DNA from: [Clostridium] saccharolyticum WM1
GTDB lineage: Bacteria; Bacillota; Clostridia; Lachnospirales; Lachnospiraceae
DNA length: 64,000 nt
Assembly (NCBI RefSeq): GCF_000144625.1
Contig: NC_014376.1
Coordinates: 3,596,001 to 3,660,000, forward strand
Direction of reading: 5' to 3'
Both the position numbers and the translations under genes were made by a program. Below, one piece after another: positions 56,504-64,000 of the stretch. The notes beneath the pieces were generated by a model. It saw only the letters and a program-made list of their open reading frames with translations, was not told the DNA's origin and ran no database searches. Within the stretch, counting starts at the first letter, position 1; the number at the start of each line of letters is the position of its first letter.

Positions 56504-58291
56504 ATGTATCGTTCACATGTATTAGTTTGCGGCGGCACAGGATGTACTTCCTCCGGAAGCCAGCAGATTATGGTTAAATTAAGAGATGAATTAAAAGGAC
56601 AGGGTCTGGATCAGGAAGTATCCGTTGTACAGACCGGCTGCCACGGCCTTTGTGCCTTAGGCCCCATTATGATCATTTATCCCGATGCTACCTTCTATGC
56701 CATGGTAAAGGAAGAGGATATTTCTGAAATTGTATCCGAGCACTTATTAAAAGGACGTCCGGTGGAAAGACTTCTTTATGATGAGACCGTGACTCCTGCA
56801 GGAATCAAAGCCTTAAGTGATACGGATTTCTATAAAAAACAGCACCGGATCGCCCTGCGCAACTGCGGCGTCATCAACCCGGAAGAAATTGAAGAATACA
56901 TCGGAACCGGCGGATACCAGGCTCTTGGAAAGGTTCTTACGGAGATGACTCCCGATGAAGTGATCCAGGTCCTCTTAGACAGCGGATTAAGAGGCCGGGG
57001 CGGCGCAGGCTTCCCGACCGGCCTTAAATGGAAGCTGGCCAGTCAAAATGATGCGGACCAGAAGTATGTCTGCTGCAACGCAGATGAGGGAGACCCAGGT
57101 GCATTCATGGACCGTTCCGTATTAGAGGGCGATCCTCATGCACTTTTGGAGGCCATGACCATTGCAGGCTACGCCATCGGTGCTTCCCAGGGCTACATCT
57201 ACGTGCGTGCCGAGTACCCCATCGCTGTACAGCGTTTGAAAATAGCAATCGAACAGGCCAGAAAGATGGAGCTTTTAGGAGATGATATCTTTGGATCAGG
57301 ATTTTCCTTTAACATTGACCTTCGTTTAGGTGCCGGTGCATTCGTATGCGGCGAAGAGACAGCCCTCATGGTTTCCATCGAAGGCAACCGAGGAGAGCCA
57401 AGGCCACGGCCTCCGTTCCCGGCGCAGAAAGGTTTGTTTGGCAAACCAACCATTTTAAATAACGTGGAAACTTATGCAAATATCCCGCAGATCATCTTAA
57501 ATGGCCCGGAATGGTTCGCTTCCATGGGTACAGAAAAGTCCAAGGGAACGAAAGTATTCGCTTTGGGCGGCAAGATCCACAATACCGGACTGGTGGAGGT
57601 TCCCATGGGAACCACCCTTCGTGAGATCATCGAGGAGATCGGCGGCGGCATTCCTAACGGAAAGAAGTTCAAGGCGGCTCAGACCGGAGGACCATCCGGC
57701 GGCTGTATCCCGGTAGAGCATTACGACATTCCCATTGATTATGACAACCTGATTTCCATCGGCTCCATGATGGGCTCCGGCGGTCTGATCGTTATGGATG
57801 AAACCGACTGTATGGTTGACATCGCTAAATTCTTCCTGGAATTCACGGTGGAAGAATCCTGCGGCAAATGTACCCCATGCCGTATCGGTACAAAGCGTAT
57901 GCATGAAATCCTTGACAAGATTACCAAGGGACAGGCAACACTGGAAGATTTGGACCGTCTGGAAGAGCTTTGCTATTACGTAAAAGAAAACTCTGCCTGC
58001 GGACTTGGACAGACAGCGCCAAACCCGGTTCTGTCGACCCTTAAATTCTTCCGCGACGAATACAATGCCCATATTGTTGACAAGACATGTCCTGCCGGTG
58101 TGTGCAAAGCGCTGCTCTCCTACTATATTGATGCTGAGAAATGCAAGGGCTGTACTCTTTGTGCAAGAAACTGCCCGGTGAACGCCATCTCCGGTTCCGT
58201 TAAGAACCCACATGTCATTGATCCTGAGAAGTGTATCAAGTGCGGCGTATGTATGGAGAAATGTAAATTTGACGCTGTCTACAAGAAATAA
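56504..58291 (+). CDS. hydB: Electron-bifurcating hydrogenase, NADH-binding subunit
   Basis: 595 aa. An N-terminal [2Fe-2S] domain (CGGTGCTSSGS, TGCHGLCALG) is followed by a NuoF flavoprotein (RGRGGAGFPTGLKWKLA for FMN/NADH, CNADEGDPGAFMDR, GAFVCGEETALM) with its [4Fe-4S] cluster CGKCTPCRIG. A C-terminal 2[4Fe-4S] ferredoxin follows (CKGCTLCARNCP, CIKCGVCMEKC). In HydABC it couples NADH and ferredoxin oxidation to H2 formation. The stop overlaps the start region of hydA. Confidence 0.95.
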   Translation: MYRSHVLVCGGTGCTSSGSQQIMVKLRDELKGQGLDQEVSVVQTGCHGLCALGPIMIIYPDATFYAMVKEEDISEIVSEHLLKGRPVERLLYDETVTPAGIKALSDTDFYKKQHRIALRNCGVINPEEIEEYIGTGGYQALGKVLTEMTPDEVIQVLLDSGLRGRGGAGFPTGLKWKLASQNDADQKYVCCNADEGDPGAFMDRSVLEGDPHALLEAMTIAGYAIGASQGYIYVRAEYPIAVQRLKIAIEQARKMELLGDDIFGSGFSFNIDLRLGAGAFVCGEETALMVSIEGNRGEPRPRPPFPAQKGLFGKPTILNNVETYANIPQIILNGPEWFASMGTEKSKGTKVFALGGKIHNTGLVEVPMGTTLREIIEEIGGGIPNGKKFKAAQTGGPSGGCIPVEHYDIPIDYDNLISIGSMMGSGGLIVMDETDCMVDIAKFFLEFTVEESCGKCTPCRIGTKRMHEILDKITKGQATLEDLDRLEELCYYVKENSACGLGQTAPNPVLSTLKFFRDEYNAHIVDKTCPAGVCKALLSYYIDAEKCKGCTLCARNCPVNAISGSVKNPHVIDPEKCIKCGVCMEKCKFDAVYKK

Positions 58292-58308
58292 TGGAGGGAA
58301 ATTGGATC

Positions 58309-60054
58309 ATGGAGAATATCACAATAAAAATCAATGGCATGGATGTAAGCGCTCCGGCTGGCTCCACTATATTAGAAGCCGCCAGACTTGCCCATGTTGA
58401 GATTCCGACTTTATGCTTTTTAAAAGATATGAATGAAATTGCTGCCTGCCGGATCTGTACCGTTGAAATCAACGGAGGCAGACTGGCCGCTTCCTGCGTA
58501 TACCCCATCAATCCGGGCATGGAGGTACTGACCAACACACCCAAGCTGCGTGAGTACAGAAAGAAAACCCTTCAGCTCATCCTTTCCAATCACGACCGCT
58601 CCTGCTTATCCTGTGTCCGCAGCGGAAACTGCGAATTACAGACCTTATGCAAGGAACTGGGCGTCGACGCAGATGATTATTATGATGGTGCTAAGACACC
58701 TTCTACCCTTGATGAAAGTGCCGCCCACATGGTTCGGGACAACAGCAAATGTATCCTGTGCCGCCGCTGCTCCGCTGTCTGTGAAAAAGTTCAGGGAATC
58801 GGCGTGATCGGACCTAATGAGCGTGGCTTTGCCACCATCATTGGTTCTGCCTTTGACATGGGACTTGGCGACACAAGCTGCGTATCCTGCGGTCAGTGTA
58901 TCGCCGTCTGCCCTACCGGCGCTCTTTATGAGAAGAGCAGCATTGACGAAGTGGCTGCTGCCATTGCAGACCGGTCAAAGCATGTGATCGTTCAGACGGC
59001 TCCCGCTGTTCGTGCAGGACTGGGCGAAGAATTCGGTTATCCCATTGGAACCAATGTGGAAGGAAAAATGGCGGCCGCTTTAAGAAGGCTGGGCTTTGAC
59101 AAGGTATTTGATACCAACTTCAGCGCCGACTTAACCATCATGGAAGAAGCCCATGAATTCATTGACCGGGTTCAAAACGGAGGAGTCCTTCCTATGATCA
59201 CCTCCTGTTCCCCCGGATGGATCAAATACTGTGAACACTACTTCCCGGATATGACAGAGAACTTATCTTCCTGTAAATCCCCGCAGCAGATGTTCGGCGC
59301 CATTGCAAAATCCTACTATGCAGAAAAAATGGGCTTAAAGCCGGAGGATATCGTATCCGTCAGCGTAATGCCATGTACCGCTAAGAAATTCGAGATCGGA
59401 AGAGACGACCAGGATGCCAACGGCTCTCCTGACGTAGATTATTCCATGACGACCAGAGAGCTGGCCAGAATGATCAAACAGGCCGGCATCCGGTTCACAG
59501 AACTTCCTGATGAAGATTTTGACACTCCTTTAGGCCTTGGTACCGGCGCAGCCGTTATCTTCGGAGCCACCGGCGGTGTTATGGAAGCAGCCTTAAGAAC
59601 CGCTGTGGAAAGCCTGACCGGCGAAGAGCTTGAAAAGCCTGAATTCACCGATGTTCGAGGAACAAAGGGAATTAAGGAGGCTTCCTACCGCGTAGGCGAT
59701 ATGGATGTAAATGTTGCTGTTGCTTCCGGCCTAGGCAATGCGAGGGAACTCCTTAACAGAGTAAAATCCGGAGAAGCAAACTATCACTTCATCGAGATCA
59801 TGGGATGCCCAGGCGGTTGTGTAAACGGCGGCGGACAGCCTCAGCAGCCTGGTTATGTACGCAATACAACCGATATCCGCAGTCTCCGTGCAAAAGTCCT
59901 TTATGACGAAGACGCTGCCAAGACCATCCGTAAGTCTCATGAAAACCCTGCAATCAAGGAATTGTACGAGACATTCCTTGGGGAACCTGGAAGCGAAAAG
60001 GCTCACCACCTTCTGCATACCACCTATGTAAAGAGAAAAATAAACGAAATTTAA
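58309..60054 (+). CDS. hydA: [FeFe]-hydrogenase catalytic subunit, group A3
   Basis: 581 aa from MENITIKINGMDVSAPAG (58309; GGAGGG upstream). An N-terminal [2Fe-2S] domain (CRICTVEINGGR) is followed by a His/Cys cluster (HDRSCLSCVRSGNCELQTLC), two [4Fe-4S] (CILCRRCSAVCE, CVSCGQCIAVCP) and the H-cluster domain, with intact L1 TSCSPGWIKY, L2 MPCTAKKFE and L3 GCPGGCVNGGGQP. It reversibly reduces protons with electrons from NADH plus ferredoxin. Maturases HydEFG are not in the window. Confidence 0.96.
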   Translation: MENITIKINGMDVSAPAGSTILEAARLAHVEIPTLCFLKDMNEIAACRICTVEINGGRLAASCVYPINPGMEVLTNTPKLREYRKKTLQLILSNHDRSCLSCVRSGNCELQTLCKELGVDADDYYDGAKTPSTLDESAAHMVRDNSKCILCRRCSAVCEKVQGIGVIGPNERGFATIIGSAFDMGLGDTSCVSCGQCIAVCPTGALYEKSSIDEVAAAIADRSKHVIVQTAPAVRAGLGEEFGYPIGTNVEGKMAAALRRLGFDKVFDTNFSADLTIMEEAHEFIDRVQNGGVLPMITSCSPGWIKYCEHYFPDMTENLSSCKSPQQMFGAIAKSYYAEKMGLKPEDIVSVSVMPCTAKKFEIGRDDQDANGSPDVDYSMTTRELARMIKQAGIRFTELPDEDFDTPLGLGTGAAVIFGATGGVMEAALRTAVESLTGEELEKPEFTDVRGTKGIKEASYRVGDMDVNVAVASGLGNARELLNRVKSGEANYHFIEIMGCPGGCVNGGGQPQQPGYVRNTTDIRSLRAKVLYDEDAAKTIRKSHENPAIKELYETFLGEPGSEKAHHLLHTTYVKRKINEI

Positions 60055-60071
60055 CCGAATCAATAAGTAGC

Positions 60072-60096
60072 CAAGCGGATTGCGAATATCCGCTTG
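60072..60096 (+). terminator. Hairpin after hydA
   Basis: CAAGCGGAT pairs with ATCCGCTTG around a 7-nt loop; the T-run is poor, so termination is probable rather than certain. Confidence 0.5.
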
Positions 60097-60226
60097 ACTA
60101 TAAAAACACCTTTTATAATTAACTAGAAATCCTCCAATAAGGATGTTACGAAAATCATAGTTGTTTAGTTCATGGCCAAACGATTACCGATGGATTGTAA
60201 ATAATCTTTGTTGGAGGATTTGCTTT

Positions 60227-60412
60227 ATGACAAAGTTTAAATTTGAATATACACAGATTAACGGTCTGCTTTATCAAACATTGAAATTGACGGGAAAGAC
60301 GAGTTTGCAACTTGGGGAAATATGGACTGCTCCGTCTGAGCTTTCTGCATGAACAAAGACCGTAGATGGATCGGAAACTGATTCTGGCCGGAAAACTGGC
60401 AGAGCATTGTTA
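60227..60412 (+). pseudogene. Remnant of a TnpV-type transposon protein
   Basis: From ATG 60227 (GGAGG upstream) MTKFKFEYTQINGLLYQTL reads like the start of TnpV proteins. Around 60325 the frame changes and continues as YGLLRLSFLHEQRP, stops, then LILAGKLAEHC, stops. The C-terminal half is missing. An inverted AATCCTCCAA/TTGGAGGATT pair brackets the upstream side (60128 and 60211). The rest of 60413-60529 is AT-rich and unremarkable. Confidence 0.6.
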
Positions 60413-60529
60413 GATTATAAGATTTGAAATAAAATAATATTATTTACATAAGAAACATGAAACGAAAGTAAATAAGTGAAACTTTATCAATTTTGAACTA
60501 AAATTTTTGATTGCTAAGGTGGTAGAAAA

Positions 60530-62404
60530 ATGAAACTTACATCGAAACAGTCTGTCCTTATTTCTGCAATTGCAATTCTCATTCTTCAGGCGGCAGGACT
60601 TTTGTTCCAATTCAGCGGAATGGGCGGCTTTCTCTATTCCGTGATCGGGAGCATCCTGATTCTGGGTGCCGCCTTCGCCCTGGTTAGAAAAACCGGCGGG
60701 GAATCATTCCACCCTATCCGACAGGACGACCTGGGGGAACGGCTTTTTCAGATCGCAGAAGCCATGGGCTTTGACTCCCAGCAGCTGATCTGGCTTTCCA
60801 ATGACAACATGAAAACCTTTGAAAAGGTTGCAAAGTTTTCTTATGAGATTGAAAAACTCAGTGAACAGAATGCGGCCAGTTCGGAAGAAATCAATGCAAG
60901 CATTAATGAGCTTGTCGGAGCATGTACCAATTTGAATTCCGGGATTATAAAAATTGAGGATCATTCCAAAACCTCCATTGAAATGCTGGACCAAAACGAG
61001 CAGACTCTCCGTAGCATCGGAAGTTTCATCCTCGATCTTACGACAATCATCAAAGCCGCTACCGACAGCAACCTGGAGCTTAAAGAATCCTCTGCGAAAA
61101 TCAATGAAATTGTGGACTCTATCCGTACCATATCGAGCCAGACCAATCTTCTTGCACTGAACGCTTCCATAGAAGCCGCCCGGGCCGGAGAGGCCGGCAG
61201 GGGCTTTTCCGTTGTTGCCGGGGAAATCCGGCGGCTCGCGATGCAGACCAACGATGCGATCTCCGTCATTGAAGGTGTGGTGAGAAATATTGTGGATAAA
61301 ATACAGACCTCCAGCGCAGCCATGACCGAAATCGGCGACAAGATGAAAAATGTTGACAATATTGTCACCGAATCCTCTCAGATCATTCAGGAAATCAACT
61401 CGATCCTTAAGGATGTTCAGAATGCAATTTCCGGCCTTACCCAGGAGTCACTGAATCAGAAGAATACGGCGGCTGAGATCGAAAACGCAGTGGAAAATGT
61501 GGCAGAGGCGGTACAAAAGACCCACCATGTTTCCAGCTCCGCCATTGATATGGTAAATGTCCAGCAAAAGAAAAACGAAACCATTCTTTCCTTCTGCAAC
61601 AAAATCGGAGAAACCGCTGAAATACTGCAGCAGGATGCCATGGCTTTCAAAAAGCCGGACGAAATAATCTTCGGTGTCAATCCTTTTGTAGAGCCTGAAC
61701 GTATCCGGAAAACCTATGTGCCCATCCTTGAGCAGGTATGCGCCAGCGTAGGGCTGAAATGCCGGCCCCTTATTGTCAGAAGCTATGATGCACTCAGTGA
61801 AAGTGTGGAAAAGAGCATCATCGACGTTGGCTGGTTTTCACCGTTTGCGTATGTCAGCGCCCATGAAAAGTGCGGAGCCAATGTGCTCGTTACTCCCAAG
61901 GTCCAGGGCCGCTGCTCCTACCAGGGGTACATTGTGGCCCGCAAGGACGGTAGGGTGCATTCCCTCAATGACTTAAAAGGAAAGACCTTTGGCTACGTCG
62001 ATAAAAAAAGCGCATCAGGATATCTGTACGCCCGGGATATGATGAAGCAAAACCATATAGACCCGGACAACATTTTTGAAAAGGTGGTCTTCTTAGGCAA
62101 CCACAATAATGTTGTCAACGCCATTCTGGCCGGAGAAGTGGACGCAGGCGCAACCTATGACGAGGTTTACAATCAGGCGCATGCAGATGGGCTTTTCACG
62201 GATGAGCTGATAATTATTGCCCGTACAGAGGAAATTCCCAAGGATGCCCTGGCCGCCAGAAAGGACATGCCCTCGATGCTCATGGAAAAGCTCCGCAGTG
62301 CTTTTGTGGATTTCAGCAATCACAGCGGAATCGATACGACCGTTCAGGGATTTGTCAGGAATGAAGATAAAGCGTATGATATTATCAGACGGTTAAATAA
62401 TTGA
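60530..62404 (+). CDS. Chemoreceptor-type signalling protein fused to a PhnD-like binding domain
   Basis: 624 aa. Two adjacent N-terminal membrane helices ([38 protein letters not shown]), no large extracellular loop. A long MCP coiled coil (~65-375) follows, with the conserved hairpin [20 protein letters not shown] and [16 protein letters not shown]. Residues ~385-624 form a phosphonate/phosphite-binding-like domain ([49 protein letters not shown]). From the helix count the binding domain should lie in the cytoplasm, which is odd for PhnD-type proteins. AAGGTGG precedes the start. Confidence 0.85.
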   Translation: MKLTSKQSVLISAIAILILQAAGLLFQFSGMGGFLYSVIGSILILGAAFALVRKTGGESFHPIRQDDLGERLFQIAEAMGFDSQQLIWLSNDNMKTFEKVAKFSYEIEKLSEQNAASSEEINASINELVGACTNLNSGIIKIEDHSKTSIEMLDQNEQTLRSIGSFILDLTTIIKAATDSNLELKESSAKINEIVDSIRTISSQTNLLALNASIEAARAGEAGRGFSVVAGEIRRLAMQTNDAISVIEGVVRNIVDKIQTSSAAMTEIGDKMKNVDNIVTESSQIIQEINSILKDVQNAISGLTQESLNQKNTAAEIENAVENVAEAVQKTHHVSSSAIDMVNVQQKKNETILSFCNKIGETAEILQQDAMAFKKPDEIIFGVNPFVEPERIRKTYVPILEQVCASVGLKCRPLIVRSYDALSESVEKSIIDVGWFSPFAYVSAHEKCGANVLVTPKVQGRCSYQGYIVARKDGRVHSLNDLKGKTFGYVDKKSASGYLYARDMMKQNHIDPDNIFEKVVFLGNHNNVVNAILAGEVDAGATYDEVYNQAHADGLFTDELIIIARTEEIPKDALAARKDMPSMLMEKLRSAFVDFSNHSGIDTTVQGFVRNEDKAYDIIRRLNN

Positions 62405-62507
62405 TTTCAAATACATAATTTTCCATTTTCATCCACCATTAAAGAATTAATTCCAGAGTGAATGGATTATGTGAAAATCTCCATACTAAGACTGGAGGTG
62501 ATGAAAC

Positions 62508-62681
62508 ATGAGTCCAAAAGAATTAACTTATATTGAAGATGCTCTTGGCCATGAGAGTTTTTTAAAAACCCAGTGCCAGCAAGCGGTACAGAATCTGCAG
62601 GATCCGGAGCTGAAAGCTTGCGCACAGCAGCTTTTACAGAAGCACCAGCAGATTTTTGACAGCTTCTATAACTTAGTGTAA
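62508..62681 (+). CDS. Small CotF-like/spore-coat-associated protein
   Basis: 57 aa beginning MSPKELTYIEDALGHES, after GGAGGTG. It is rich in Gln and has two helices (FLKTQCQQAVQNL; LKACAQQLLQKHQQIFDSFYNL) like the short partners of CotF-domain proteins. It stands 13 bp before the longer coat gene and is surely co-transcribed. Confidence 0.75.
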   Translation: MSPKELTYIEDALGHESFLKTQCQQAVQNLQDPELKACAQQLLQKHQQIFDSFYNLV

Positions 62682-62694
62682 GGAGGAATCACAT

Positions 62695-62940
62695 ATGGAT
62701 GACAAGTGTATTATGGAAAACCTGCTCCACACTACAAAGGGAGTGTGCGACTTATACCTGCATGGAACCATCGAATCCCCTACCATGAACGTGCATCAGA
62801 CATTTGACACCGCATTAAACGACAGTTTGTGCATGCAAAACGATATCTACAATAAAATGTCCGCAAAGGGATGGTATACTGCAGAACAGGCAGAACAGCA
62901 GAAAATTTCCAAAGTTAAAAACCAGTTTGCTGGGATGTAA
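62695..62940 (+). CDS. CotF-domain spore coat protein
   Basis: 81 aa. The coat F pattern is present in MENLLHTTKGVCDLYLHGTIES, VHQTFDTALNDSLCMQNDIYNKMSAKGWY and the Gln-rich tail. AAGGAGG precedes the start. Indicates a spore former. Confidence 0.85.
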   Translation: MDDKCIMENLLHTTKGVCDLYLHGTIESPTMNVHQTFDTALNDSLCMQNDIYNKMSAKGWYTAEQAEQQKISKVKNQFAGM

Positions 62941-62941
62941 C

Positions 62942-62987
62942 AAAAAGGCTATGGGTGTTCCTCATAAGGGATCATCCATAGCTTTTT
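62942..62987. terminator. Convergent terminator
   Basis: AAAAAGGCTATGG with CCATAGCTTTTT, T-rich on both strands, between the coat genes and the hydrogenase. Confidence 0.75.
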
Positions 62988-62996
62988 GCTTTGATC

Positions 62997-64000
62997 TTAA
63001 TGCCTGTGCATGGGAACCATCTCCAGTCCCTGGCTCTTTATATTTTCATGAACCTCTCGTTGGTCCGCCTGCCCAATAAGTAAATCCCGGGCTTTCTTCG
63101 CTTCATTCTCACTCTTATACCTGCTGGGACCGCCTACACATCCTCCCACACAAGCCATGCCTTCAATGAAATCTCCAGGAAGCCGGCCCACTTTAAGCAG
63201 CATAAGGGCTTTCTTGCATTCCGTTGCCCCATTGCATTTTAAAACTTCTATTTCCGTATTTTCTCCCGACTCCTTTAAACATTCCAGAACAGCAGCGGTC
63301 ACGCCGCCCCCATTTCCAAAACGTTTTCCAAAGATGGATCCTGCCTGATACGTATTTTCCTCCGGCTCCAGCTTCACGCCTTTTGCCTCCATCATTGCAT
63401 GGATCTCTCCCAGGGTCAGGGCATAATCTGCATTGTCTATGATATTTAAATCCAGGGTCTCACTCTTCTTTGCAATACACGGTCCAATGAAAACGGTGAT
63501 GACCCCAGGATCCTTTTCCTTTATCATCCTGGATACGGCGCACATAGGGGATACGGTGGTTGACATATTCTCAAGAAGCATGGGATAGTGCTGCTTGATC
63601 ATATTCACAAACGCAGGACAGCAGGAGGTGGTCATTTTCTTACCTTCCTTATGAGCCTCCGCCCATTCTTTGGCTTCTGCTGCAGCGGTTAAATCGCCGC
63701 CTAAGGCAACCTCGATCACATCCTGGAAACCGATCTTCTTTAAGGCGGTTCTCCAGCTTGCCATGGTAATATCCGGGCCGTACTGTCCCTCCGTTGCAGG
63801 AGCAACCATAGCTACCACCCGTTTCCCGGCATTGATCAGGTTAATGACATCTACCAAAAATGTCTTGGAATCAATCGCTCCAAAGGGACAGCCATGGATA
63901 CAGGCTCCGCACTGGATGCATTTACTCTCGTCAATGACTACAATACCGTTTTCATCCATTGTGATCGCATCCACCGGGCAGCTCTTCTTACAAGGGCGGG
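62997..64000 (-). CDS. [FeFe]-hydrogenase, group B-like (5' end outside window)
   Basis: Partial; the open frame continues beyond 64000 (…[16 protein letters not shown]), so the N-terminus is missing. One complete [4Fe-4S] motif ([14 protein letters not shown]) and the end of another precede the H-cluster domain: L1 [11 protein letters not shown]2 [12 protein letters not shown]3 [13 protein letters not shown]. The double Cys in L1 and short form suggest the monomeric or small group B type. Likely handles reduced ferredoxin. Confidence 0.9.
   Translation of the reverse strand, partial: RPCKKSCPVDAITMDENGIVVIDESKCIQCGACIHGCPFGAIDSKTFLVDVINLINAGKRVVAMVAPATEGQYGPDITMASWRTALKKIGFQDVIEVALGGDLTAAAEAKEWAEAHKEGKKMTTSCCPAFVNMIKQHYPMLLENMSTTVSPMCAVSRMIKEKDPGVITVFIGPCIAKKSETLDLNIIDNADYALTLGEIHAMMEAKGVKLEPEENTYQAGSIFGKRFGNGGGVTAAVLECLKESGENTEIEVLKCNGATECKKALMLLKVGRLPGDFIEGMACVGGCVGGPSRYKSENEAKKARDLLIGQADQREVHENIKSQGLEMVPMHRH

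Noticed and set aside
57497..58213. 238-codon open frame antisense to hydB
   Set aside because: It lies wholly within a highly conserved flavoprotein gene, has no ribosome binding site, and reads like reverse translation of Fe-S codons.

Overview
The window looks like chromosome of an anaerobic, spore-forming Lachnospiraceae (Clostridium cluster XIVa, plausibly the Lacrimispora / Clostridium sphenoides-saccharolyticum group; genus is an inference). The support is: an electron-bifurcating HydABC-type [FeFe] hydrogenase plus two further hydrogenase-like proteins, T-box leaders, a non-discriminating AspRS with GatCAB, sugar PTS operons, CotF-like spore coat genes, and strong GGAGG ribosome binding sites. 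No rRNA, tRNA or CRISPR array was recognised.

Layout. (1) 1-10.1 kb is an accessory island transcribed leftwards. A consensus promoter between two LexA-type boxes (about 9.6 kb) drives a phage-tail-fibre-like N-terminus. It is followed by two near-identical 0.6-kb segments, each holding two alternative C-terminal cassettes back to back, bounded by inverted ATAGTGATTTA sites, with a tyrosine recombinase between them. Downstream are a Trp-rich repeat protein with a cohesin-like domain and a 1837-residue RHS protein with a variable C-terminus. I read this as an SOS-controlled, self-shuffling tail-fibre/RHS module. (2) 10.1-16.7 kb: MecA-like PBP and the wreck of a second PBP, a DtxR-type regulator, icd, GNAT, LysR. 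(3) 16.7-23.2 kb: aminotransferase and the aspS-gatCAB operon behind a T-box, which makes Asp-tRNA(Asn) and amidates it. (4) 23.3-31.5 kb: MATE, YacP/Rae1, MntP, a trehalose operon (treP-treA, treR with matching operators), tandem-HD protein. (5) 31.5-39.3 kb: tyrS with T-box, pdxST with PdxR-like boxes, an alpha-glucoside PTS operon (EIICB, GH4 glucosidase, RpiR regulator). (6) 39.4-51.2 kb: DAHP synthase, uppP, ung, hisHF, Sir2-like protein, DUF4430/ECF-S pair, RlmI-type methyltransferase, Fe-S aldo/keto reductase, GntR-ABC operon, polysaccharide deacetylase. (7) 51.4-64 kb: a divergent hydrogenase locus. Leftwards lie PHP, DRTGG, a HydS-like protein, an anti-sigma-like ATPase and a second DRTGG; rightwards lie hydC, an ATPase, a [2Fe-2S] ferredoxin, hydB and hydA. 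These are followed by a TnpV remnant, a chemoreceptor-like protein fused to a PhnD-type binding domain, two coat genes, and another [FeFe] hydrogenase cut by the window end.

Two families of short intergenic two-hairpin repeats recur in the right two thirds of the window, and a long hairpin lies between the aspS T-box and its gene. All functional calls are from reading protein and DNA patterns by eye; no database search was run.
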